Source: Phaeosaccion multiseriatum
Taxonomy: Eukaryota > Ochrophyta, other classes
Reading direction: 5' to 3'
Length of the DNA stretch: 64,000 nucleotides
Assembly (NCBI GenBank): GCA_965112735.1
Contig: OZ218961.1
Coordinates: 744,001 to 808,000 of the forward strand
Part shown: piece by piece, positions 35,038 through 45,500 of the stretch
Layout of the letters: the number at the start of each line of letters is the position of its first letter
How positions within the stretch are numbered: the first letter of the stretch is position 1
The notes under the pieces: model-generated
Seen by the model: the letters and a program-made list of their open reading frames with translations, nothing else
The model's database searches: none
Told to the model about the DNA's origin: nothing
Position numbers and translations under genes: made by a program

Positions 35038-35598
35038 ATTTCCAGGGGGTGCCAAAGCAGGGCGGGCAGACGCGTCTGCCTCGCCCCTACTCCCATCCAC
35101 CCCGTTGGATTCCCGATAATCCCACTCGTCCCCCCGGGCCGGGCGGGTGGGGAAACTTTTGCTGTCGCTGCCGTCTCCTTCGCGCGGTGGACTGCTGGGC
35201 TGCTCCGCCCCTTCGCTGTCCTTCTCACCGCGCTGAGCTCTTCGGCACTTGCTACAACTCTTGCGACGCCGTACTCGCGTCGCCTCCTCTTTTACAGTAG
35301 TGAATGCTAAATTCTTGCTCTACCCCGGTGGGCTGAGCGTCATACGTGGCCGCACGGGCCATTGGGCCCTCGCGTCGGTCGGCGCGGCGTGCCGAAGAGC
35401 TCAGCGCGGTGAGAAGGACAGCGAAGGGGCGGAGCAGCCCAGCAGTCAACCGCGCGGAGGAGACGGCAGCGACAGCAAAGTTTCCCCACCCGCCCGGCCC
35501 GGGGGGACGAGTGGGATTATCGGGAATCCAACGGGGTGGATGGGAGTAAGGGCGAGGCAGACGCGTCTGCCTGCCCTGCTTTGGCACCCCCTGGAAAT
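35038..35598. repeat. Foldback element: ~210-bp inverted repeat
   Basis: Arm 35038-35248 is the inverse complement of arm 35390-35598 with few mismatches; the spacer is about 140 bp. The outer ends read ATTTCCAGGGGGTGCC and GGCACCCCCTGGAAAT. CACGTATT occurs directly before the left arm and again about 7 bp after the right arm, a possible target-site duplication. No coding frame is recognised inside. It could be a non-autonomous DNA transposon of foldback or MITE type, or an inverted duplication. Confidence 0.8.
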
Positions 35599-36407
35599 CG
35601 CCCACGTATTCCACCATTCCGTGGTCCCTTGGGTGATGGTTGGGAAAGTACGAAGTACCACTATAAGGAAAGGAGGAGAGGAAGAATCGACAATACACAA
35701 CTCTATATTTTTCACAATCACATTCTCCCTCATTATTAATTAAATTAGCCCAACGCTCAAGAGCCTTGGTGGGAAGCAAGCGGCAGCCCCCCCCCCAGGG
35801 AGAGGGAAGGTACGCGTTCCCCGATAAATTAATTCCCCTCCTTTCCATCCCTTCACTCACTCACTCACTCACTCACTCACTCACATCACAAACTATACAA
35901 AGCGCCGTAAACAAACACACATACCATGTAGGAGCGCCTGTGGGGAGGAGACTTGCATCACATCAACTCACCTACCCAAGCGCCTACTGGACACTCCGCG
36001 AGAAACATCCCGCTCTGCCCGCTTTTGTCCGTCCATCCATGCCATTCCATCCGTCCCTCCCTCACCTTCTCCACTCCTACACCACGATTTCTCTCTTCGT
36101 TCTTCAATCAATCCAGCCATCCATCCATCCCTGTCATCTCCATCTCGTCCCCCAGAGTCTCGGGCTGCCGGTCCTCCCACAAAGGGGGAGGGACGTGGGG
36201 GAGTCTGCCCTTTCACACCCACACACCACACACCACACACTGATCACACAAACCACATTCTCCATGCTGTCGCATCGAGCCCCGATCGTCCACCCGCGTG
36301 TGGGTGCGTGCGTGCATGTTTCTAAATCTCACTGCTCTGTGAGCAGGATCTCGACCACGACCACCTCGTGTGGGTGCGTGCGTGGTCCAACTGTGGGTCT
36401 CACTGAC
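35599..36407. other. Intergenic region, no gene seen
   Basis: AT-rich for this window at 35690-35750 (TTATTAATTAAATTA), then a (CACT)n tract at 35857-35885 and Pyr-rich sequence with CATCCATC units near 36110-36135. It covers the 3' flank of the Cys-rich gene. Nothing coding is supported. Confidence 0.45.
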
Positions 36408-39400
36408 TTAAGGGCAGTTGTCGTAGAACAAGAAGCCACAGAATCTGCAAAGGGTGCCAGCGGTGTCGGTGTAGCAACCCCTCCCTCCACGAGCACATGA
36501 AGAGTCTTGGAAGCACTGTTATTAGAGAGAGAGAGAGAGAACGAAGGATACGGGACCGAGGGAGGGAGAAAGGGAGAGGGAAAGAGGGGTAGAGACAGCG
36601 AGGGAGGGAGGGAGGGACAGAGGGAGGGAGATTAGAAGCATACGGGGGGTGCACTGAGGACCGCAAACGAACGCGTCCAGGGCGTATTATCAAAAGCACA
36701 GCACACGACTTTGAGTTTCAGGTTCATACATGGTTACGGTCCACGAACTGAACCAAAGTGAAAACTGCACCCATACATAAGGCAAGGCCCCACCACAACG
36801 CCAACATACACGCTACACCACATGTCTCAAATGGTCACCTGCTCTGTTTGACCAATGGGGAGGGTGCCTGTACAGATGCAGGCATCGCTGGAGCCCCCGG
36901 GGGTCTCAGGAGCCCCGGGGGTCTCAGGAGGAGGGGTCGGTGCGGGTTCGGAAACGACCGGGGTACGCGGCGGTCCTGAGCTGCCTCCTCCGGAAGGGCA
37001 GTCATTGAAGTCTCCGTGACCGCAGAAGCGGCAGGGAAGGCCTCCGTAGGTGAAGCAGCCGAGGCCTCCTCTAGCGGCGCACTCAGGGTCCTCGAAGCAC
37101 TGAGGGAAGGCAGCAGATGGCAAGGGGAGGGGAGGGGAGGGGGGGAAGAACGTCGGCGTGAGTCTCACTTACACCTGAGGCTGAGCGTTGCTGGGTTGGT
37201 TTTTTTTTTCTTTCAATTTCCGACACGCACACACACACACACACACGCACACGCACACGCACACGCGCATTCACAGAAAACATCTCTCCCCGTCTTCTCC
37301 GAGTACGTATACGCACGCCCCCTTTACTAACTTACAGACATTAGACCCTCAGCAAGAAATAGATCGATTTTACGATTGCAACATCCAGTATCGATGCGCA
37401 ATTCTCGCCCCTGAGTTGACATGGAATCATGCTTCTTCTGTTGGGTACATGATAACTTACTTGCACTTTCACTCCTCCGGGTAGGTATTGTTCGCACACG
37501 CAGGCGTCCTCATACACACCCCCACCCCCTCCCGACGGAGGTGTGGGGGTCGCAGGGGTAGGAGAGGCCACTGGCACTGGAGTGTGAATGACGGGAGACG
37601 GTGGACTCCCTCCTCCGCTCCCTCCTCCTCCTCCTCCTCCTCCTTCTTCTTCTTCTCCGGCTGGGCAGGTAGCTTGTCCATCCTGACCACAGAAGCGGCA
37701 CGCCGTGTTGTTCTCGTCTCGGTAGCAGCCAAGGCCGCTGGTGCCGCCGCCGAAGCAAGTGGAGTCGGCGAAGCACTTTTGTGTATTTTGTCGTTTGTGT
37801 GTTGTGTGATTTTTGTTTTGTTTTGGTTTGGGGTGTGCAGGGAGGAAGATGGGAAGATGGGAGGAGAGGAGAGAGGAGAGGGAGGGAGGGAGGGAGACAG
37901 AGAGAGACAGAGGACGTCAGCAAGTCGAAAGTATAAAGACTCCAAGCGACGAGCACGGTGAATGCGACACCAGCAGGAAGAAGTACAGGAAGCATGCTCT
38001 GCCTGTCTTGGGGTCTGCTCTGCCCATATACCTCTACTCTACTTCTGCCGTGAAGACTCACCTGAACCGGCTGACCGTTGGCAAGAAAGCCCGCACACAG
38101 GCAGCTCCCTCCTCTGGACACTTCGTCTGCCGTGGGCGGCGAGGGCACCGGCGCAGCCCCCACAGGTCTGGGGGTAGGTGTGGGGGTCGGAACCACCGCT
38201 GGCGGGGGCCGGGCCGGCGTTTCTGGGGTGGGTGGGGTGGGGGTGGGGCCACCGTTGTGCGTTCCTCCTGAGTACAGGGACTGGTCCGTGCCCCTGCCGA
38301 CGTTGCATTCGGCGATACCCGCAGCGGGCATTTGGTCACCGGTGTAAATGACGTCATCACGCAGGCAAAAGTTGTCCAGCACGTCGGGGAAGCCCATACA
38401 GCTGTTGGCAGCGTTGACGAGGGAGGTGGAGTCGAACTCGTCGAAGAAGAGCAAAAGACGCACGTTGATGTGGTCCGCGTCGCACGGCATTTGCCTGGTG
38501 ATGACGGTCCTCAGGGGGATGCCAGGCCTGTGGTACATGATTCGGGTGTGCTCACCATCCAGGACGTCGAAACGCATGCTGACGTAATCTAGGTAGGGGT
38601 GAGTCACGACGGGCCCTTGGAGGCTGAGGCTGACCTGCCAGCGGCAGTCTGGGAGCTTGGTAGCACGGATGTAGTCCATCCACTCTGCGGTTGATTGGGT
38701 TGGGTAGTATTGGTGTTGGCGTTTGGGGTATTTGGTGTTCATGTTTGGGTATTGGGTTGGGTGGTATTGGTGTGTTGGTGTTTGGGGTATTTGGTGTTCA
38801 TGTTTGGGTATTGGGTTGGGTGGTATTGGTGTTGGTGTTTGGGGTATTTGGTGTTCATGTTTGGGTATTGGTTGTTGGCGGTTGGTGAAGGCGTTGGGAG
38901 GAAAGGAGACGACAGAGGGAGGAGGGAAGGAGGGGGGGTATGGCATTGGTTTGGATGTAGCAGCAGATTGGTTCGCATTGGTTAAAGTGTCGCAGCAGAT
39001 AATTCGTTCGGTAGGGTTAGGTTGACTGATGGAGGGAGGAGAGTGGGGTGTAGGAAAGAAAGGCTTGATGTGTTGATGGGGGTGCGAGAGAGACAGCAAG
39101 TCATGGAGCGATGGGAGAGCACAGGAGGTGGGGGTCAGGCACACCAACATGAGGTTGGAGTCTCACCACGTGTCCATTTCCCCTAACAGAAGACTCCTCC
39201 TCCTCCTCCTCCTCCTCCTCCTTCTCCTTCTCCTCCTCCTCCTCCTCCTCCTCCTCCTCCTCCTCCTCCCCCTCTTCTTCTTTCACCACCTTCTCCACCA
39301 ACCCCGCAAGGATGATACGTCACTGAAAAGAACACATCGCAGGGCCACTCACGCACAGCGCTCACATCCACTTCCACCAGACACTCACTCACTCACTCCC

Positions 39401-40554
39401 TCACTCCCTCACTCACTTACTCACTCACCCACTCCCATTTGACACTCACTCACTCGCTCACTCACTAATACGCTCACCCACACACTCATTTGACACTCCT
39501 CACTCACTCACTCTCACTCACTCCACTCACGCACTCACTCACTCACCGGCAGGAGGCGTCCCTCTGGCGAGGGCCAGGGGCCCACCACGTTCGCAGAGGT
39601 TGTTGTCCTGAACCCCGGGATACATGAACCAATCGGGCATCATGCGAGCGGTGGCGCCATTGGCCACTGCAGTGTGTTCGGCCTCGCCTTGAGTGAAGCC
39701 GTAGTGCTGCATGGTCACCGGCTGAAGGAGTGGAAGGAGGAGGAGGAAGAGGAGGAGGAAGAGGACAGGAGCAACAGCAGAAGGAGCAGCAGCAGGAGGA
39801 GGAGAAGGAGGAGGACAGGAGCCGCAGCAGCAGCAGGCGGAGCAGCAGGAGGAGGAGGATGGAGGCAAGGGGGCGGGCGGGGTGAGGGTTCTGGACCGAA
39901 GAGGTCTGTGTTTGTTCGCCCCCTTTCTCCCCAGTCCCCTCCTCCCCATTCCCCCTGCTTGTACTCACAGAGGTGTAGCCAGTGGGGCACCCCGCGCCTG
40001 AGAAGATCGCTCGCCACCGTAGCATGTTATTGCCTCCCGGGATGGAGTCCGGGACCTCATTTGGGTTGGTTCTTCCATCGAAGATGAGTGGTACGCTGGG
40101 GATGTTGGGGTCCCTCATGCCGTAGTCGGGGAGCCACACATCCATCGGTCGCCAAGAGTTGGTGGAAGGTTCCCACCGCTGGAAGGTGATGGAGTCAATG
40201 TAGGGGTTCCTCTGCCACAAGTCGGTCTGTGTCAGCTGCATCTTGGCGTACCAGCGTGGAACTGGGGGAAAACCCAAAGAGGGGACAGATCGACAGATGG
40301 GTGGGGGCGTGTGTGGTTGTGGGTGGGTGGGTTTTGGTGTGCCATCAGAGCTTGTGTAGAGCCAAGAGAAAGGGGACGAAAGGGTGCGTGCGCAGTCTGG
40401 CAAACGAAACGGCCTGTCCTTGTGTGATGAAACAGCAAAAGCTGAAAGAGGGGACGAGGAGAGGGGGTGGGAACAAAATATGAGCAGGGCGAACGGAGTC
40501 CCGCAACTTACATCCCGGCGCTGGTCCTTCGTAGTAGTCCTGAGCAGCAGCAGC

Positions 40555-40589
<35 letters not shown>

Positions 40590-41026
40590 AGATAGGAGAG
40601 GGGAAGGGGGAGGAGGAGAAGGGGAAGTTGAGAGACGAGGAACAAACACTATGAGAGGATGATGAGCATGATGATTTCCTTCCCCATTCCCCCCTTCCTC
40701 CTTCCTTCTGGAGCTCTTCCATGCAGTCTCCACCGCTCTTCTCTCTCGGGTGCCACTGTAGCTGGGCGGGATGCCACGCCTTCCCTCTCTCCCGTTTCAT
40801 CATCCTCTAACTCCAACTTCCACAAAAACATGACACAGACCGCAGACTTTGTTGGTGTGGGTACCTTGGTAACGAGGGACCAATCGATGGCATCGTTGCG
40901 CCCCTCGCCTCCGAAGTAAAAGGCCCCGCCCGGTTGGCATTCGGCCTGCCCGGCAGCGAGCCGAGGTCCACAGAGCACCACACTCAAAGGCAAAAGAACC
41001 TTGAGGGATGAGAGAAAGCTGCCCAT
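36408..41026 (-). CDS. Secreted protein with three C-terminal Cys-rich modules
   Basis: Unrecognised family. Eight exons close in phase: 41026-40865, 40539-40512 (28 nt), 40261-39969, 39721-39547, 38684-38062, 37775-37461, 37099-36839 and 36515-36408, about 654 aa. The N-terminus is a clear signal peptide (MGSFLSSLKVLLPLSVVLCG, then PRLAAGQA). The first 390 residues form an aromatic-rich, probably beta-rich domain (WYAKMQLTQTDLWQRNPYID, RWQVSLSLQGPVVTHPY). Pro/Thr linkers then separate modules of the form CFxDxxC...GLGCY...CRFCG...CP, seen in exons 6, 7 and 8. Each is preceded by an exon end of the type C-x-C...L..G..VQ. The protein stops within the third module, just after NCP. It is likely extracellular or cell-wall associated; the function is unknown. 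Confidence 0.75.
38702..38876. repeat. ~59-bp tandem repeat in Cys-rich gene intron
   Basis: Three copies of a 59-61 bp unit (containing GGGGTATTTGGTGTTCATG) immediately upstream, in gene direction, of the acceptor of exon 5 at 38684. Units differ by single changes and one TG insertion. Confidence 0.9.
39180..39545. repeat. (TCC)n and (CACT)n tracts in Cys-rich gene intron 4
   Basis: A TCC tract at about 39193-39280, then a CACT/CACTCA array at about 39385-39545 that ends at the donor of exon 4 (39547/39546). On the coding strand the donor is GTGAGT followed by a (GAGT)n array, so the donor sequence itself is part of the repeat. Confidence 0.85.
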
Positions 41027-42503
41027 GGTGGTGGACCTCCTTCCTTCCTTCGACATTAGCCCCGCCTTGCTATCTGCAGAAGAGAGGGAGAGGGAGGGAG
41101 AGGAGAAATTAATGACGGCGGACGGAAAAGCTCTTCGGCGAACTTGTCCCACGACATTCCTGCAATGCGTACCACGTAATTGGAAAGCACCCGTTCTTCC
41201 ACGCGACAAGGCCTGGCTTGCATTCACTCTTGCGGTGTGCTGTGACTGCTGCTCCAGTTTTCCTCCTCACTGGTGGGAGTCTAACTGCTGCTGTCAGCAG
41301 GTCAGGCGGGATGGACAAAGGAGGAGGCCTGGCAATTGGAGAGACGACGAACAGAAGACGGACGCAGTTCCAAAGGATCCAAAAGATTGGCAAAAACGGC
41401 ACAAAAATTAATAAACGTCGTCGGAAATCACATCCAGAAATGCGTCCCTTTTTCACGAACCGGTGCGTGTCCTGGTGTCACTCCACCCGCTCGCCCCCCC
41501 CTCAAAGCAAGGGGTGCTAATAACGTTCATTATTAGTCACAGTACCCCCCCCGCTTGCCAAGCTTAGGCCTATTTTTTATTTTTCAACACTGTCTCCTGG
41601 TCTAGGAGGGCCGCGTCCCCTTCCTTCGCCTAGCTGTACTAGGTAGCGGACCCTCCGGGGCCTCCGGGTCGGCCCCTGACATGCTTCTGAGGCGACCCTG
41701 CTTCCTGCTTCTGGGCTGGCCTGTCTCAGAAGCATGTCAGGGGCCGATCCGGGGCCCCAGCGAGCGGCCCTAGAGGGCGCAGCTAGGGCCAAGTGACCGT
41801 TGGCCGTGCCTGGCTGGGGTCATTGCACCCCCTTACGCACTCTCTGGCTGCCTCGCTCTCACGTACGATACTTTTTATTGTGTGCAAGGTTAGGAATAGG
41901 CTGAGGCTCAGGCCCAGGGAGTCCAGCGGTGTGAAGGTCGGGAGCATCCGAGCAGCGCATGGCTGCGTCACCGACGAGACACCGGTCAGCGTCGTTGCAA
42001 CAAAAAATAAAAATGGAAAAATCCTCTCCCTCCCTTCTCCTTCATTTCTCCCTCTCTCTTTCCTCTTCATCACTTCGCTTGAGATCGATTTTCGACTTTG
42101 AGTTTCGGGTTTGCCTGATTAGCCTGACATCGATATATATTATCGAATAATCGACATACAAAGTCGGCGGCAGGGTAGGACTCGATCGCGAGAGAGGAGG
42201 GGGATACAAAACCCCATACACCTGCTTGACACAAGTAAAGGCTCTCTTCCCAGAGAAATAATATCTGAGCGCGCTCCTCACTGGAGCAGTGTGGAGGTCT
42301 GCTCCACCTCGGGCCTATCAGCAGCAGCAGCAGCAGTCCCGCAACGTCGGAGGGGTGCCGGGGGAGCAACAGTTTAAACCCTGGAGAAGAGGGGGGGAGA
42401 GAAGGAGAAGAGGGAGTGTGCAGTTGGGATGCTGCTGCTGACGGCGACGTAGGGCGCGAAGAGATCCTTGCTGTTGGAGTGGCCCAGGAGGTGAAGAAGG
42501 GCC
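41027..42503. other. Divergent intergenic region with hairpin cluster
   Basis: Separates the Cys-rich gene (-) from the TFIIIC gene (+). No coding region is supported. At 41580-41800 GC-rich inverted repeats are packed together: TCGGCCCCTGACATGCTTCT (41669-41688, arm to 41691) pairs perfectly with 41725-41747 over 23 bp, and GGCCCTA (41767) pairs with TAGGGCC (41784). AT-rich sequence with ATCGAT words lies at 42120-42165. The TFIIIC promoter probably lies in 42170-42500. Confidence 0.55.
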
Positions 42504-45500
42504 ATGTCAAACGACGGGGGCGCTGCGGAAGCAGCAGCAGCAGCCGCCGCGGCAGCAGCAGCAGCCGCGGCAGACACGATGCTGGAGCCGGCGGCCTTCG
42601 TGGGCATGGATTTCAGCTTGGACAATATCCCCATCGAGCAGCAGCAACAGCAGCAGCAGCATCAGCAGCAGCAGCAGCAGCAGCAACAACAACATCAGCA
42701 ACATCAGCAGCATCAGCAGCAACAGCAGCTGTTGGAGTTGGTTCACAGCGCGAGCCAAGGCGCGGCAGCTCCCGGAGGCAGCAGCGACCCTGCTGCCGGC
42801 GGGAATGCGGGCGATAGTGCTTCTATCTCTGCTGCTGCGAGTGCCGCTGCTAGCGCAGCCGCTAGTGCAGCCGCTAGTGCTGCCGCCAGTGCTGCCGCCA
42901 GTGCTGCCGCTAGAGCTGCCGCTACTGCTGACGCTGCTACTGCTGCTGCTCGCGCTATTCGGGGGGGTCGAGGGGGTCGTCTCCGGCGGGCGAGCATCGA
43001 CCTTCACAAGGAGTGCGCGAGGCTCTTGCAGGAAGTGGCCCTGGAAGGATCGGGTGGGGCCTCCATGCGACAAGTGTGTACCATCATGAGCTACGCCGTA
43101 CCCACACCCACACCCATCACCGTAGCAGGCCAGGAGGGAGGACAGGCGCCACCAGCACCAGCACCAGCACCAGCACCAGACGTCTCAGCCTCCTCCCCGC
43201 CGCCGGAGGATGAAGATGATGATACCCTCATGGTGTACTGGATGTGGACGATGTTGTTCGAGATGGCCGAGTTGGGCGCGGATGTCGAACTGGTGAACAT
43301 CTCCAACAGACCCTGTGAGGCGGCGCTTCCATCCTCCAAGGGGAAGAAGGCCACAAAGGAGGTGGCGGTAGCAGCGGCACGGCCGTCGACAGAACCTACG
43401 CAGTACTACCAACACGCGCAGCCAATGGGGGAGCAGGAGGCCTCGGTTCTCTTTGATCTTGTGGCGCAGCACACAGACGCCTTTAGTGGACATGTGTCAG
43501 GGCAAGCCTTCGCGAGCATGAATTGGGACAGTGTGGGCTTCCTGGCCAACTTTTCTGTGCGGCTTCGCGTGTTGGGTGTACGGCAAGTCACAGCGCTGGA
43601 TCTGGAGGAGGACGGCGAGGGAGGCGGCTGCGATTTGTACATTCTGGAGGAGGTGAGGGGAGAGAGATTGGAGGCATATGGAGAGGGAGAGGGAGCTGCT
43701 CGTGGAGCTGCAAAAGGTGCTTCGCTGTGACGTCCTCAGGGCGTAGGGCCCAAGCCTATGAAGTGAAGCGATTGATCGCCTTTGAGTAGGAGAGCTGGCG
43801 CTCTTCTTGGTGCTCTTCAACGGCTTGATAAGAGTAGCGTGTGTGTGTGTGTGTGTGTTTTGAAAGGCTGAGGTGGTACCCCCAGGCTCCAGGGGGGCGC
43901 CGCTGCTGAACAACTGTTGTACTGTATCTCACCAAAGCCCTGTGATGCTGTACCACCAACTGACCAACTGCCTCTACTGGACCTTTGCTCAGGTGGGGCG
44001 GGCACGCAACATGGGCCTCGTGAATAAGGACCTCAAGGAGGCGGCAAGAAGGAGGCACGGGCATAAGAACGCCAAGATGGGCTCAATGGAGGAGACGGCG
44101 TGCTACCACGTCGTCAATCGGTACGCGTTCATTGTGCTGTTGTTGGGCTGTTGTTGGGTGTTATTGTATATATGTATTATGTATGAACATATGTGTGCAT
44201 GTGTCCTGTTGTTCATGTGGGTCTGAAAGTGGGTGCGGTGTGTGAGGTCTTGTTGCTCTTTTTATGGACTGCCCGTGCGCGCGCGCATGTGTGTGTGCGT
44301 GCGAGCGTGCTGACCTTCGTCTCTCCTTCCGTAGGCTCGAGGGCCGAGGGCTCACTATGAAGAAAGGCCTCATCAAAAGAGGCCCAAAGAACCAGGTGAT
44401 GTACAGTATATATACGTACTGCTTACGTATATATTATCACACGATATCACACTACACCACACACCACGCCACACCATACCACTCACTCACTCACTCACTC
44501 ACTCACTCACTCACTCTCTCCCCCCCCTCATTGCCTCACTCTCTCTCCCCCCCTCCCTCCCTCCCTCCATCCCTCATCCCCCCTCTCCCCTATCCCCTCC
44601 CTCCCTCCTGCCCTCACTCACTCACTCACTCCCTCCCTCCCTCCTCCCTCCCTCCCTCCCTCCCTCCCTGCCCTCACTCACTCCCTCCCTCCCTCCCCGC
44701 CCCTGACCCAAAAGGTGACGCGTGTGCGAGTGGTCCTCCTCCCGAGGTTCGCTTCCACGTTCCACCCGCACGGCAACACATCAGAAGAGGTCGTCTTCGA
44801 CAGGTAAGCGTGCAAGTAGTCGCCATCTGTGGGTGTGCGCGTGCGTGGGTGTGTGAGGGTGTGTGTGGGTGAGGGCGTGTGTGTGTGAGAGTGTGCGTAC
44901 ATGCATACATGCGGGCGTATCCAGGCGTGCGATAGAGAGGAACACAAACTCTAATGACGTGATGCCCCCCCCCCGCCCTCTGCTTTTAAACCCTGTGAAA
45001 ACAGGCCGCAATTCGCGAAACTGTTGAGAATTTTCCGCGAAAAGGGCGTGAGGAACATGACTCTTAAGGACGTCGCCAAGTGAGTACAAGGTTAAGCTAG
45101 TGCGTTTCGTTGTTGCTGTGCAGATTGCCGTTATAGTTCACAGTTTCAGATTGCAGATTGCCGTTTGTTTAGACCGTCCTATGCTATCCAATACGATAGC
45201 GGCGCAGAAGCGGTTTGGTTTGGGTGTCCGTCATTTTGATGTTGGGTATCCGTCCTTTTCCTCGGCCCTCATGGAAGTTGAAAAGCGTTTGTTTATTTGT
45301 GCATTTGACCTTGTCAAATTATCGAAACTCACAAATGGGATCAAATATCGATGTCGAAACTCACAAACGGGATCACATATCGATATCGAAACTCACAAAT
45401 GGGATCAAATATCGTTATCGAAGCTTCTGATCGAAGGGTCGTGATCCTCCTCGAATGTCGGCATGCACTCTGCTGGTCATCAGTTTCGTTTATTAGACCC

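Noticed and set aside
41669-41790. tRNA or snRNA gene among the hairpins
   Set aside because: No TTCGA-type T-loop, anticodon arm or Sm site of the right spacing was found.
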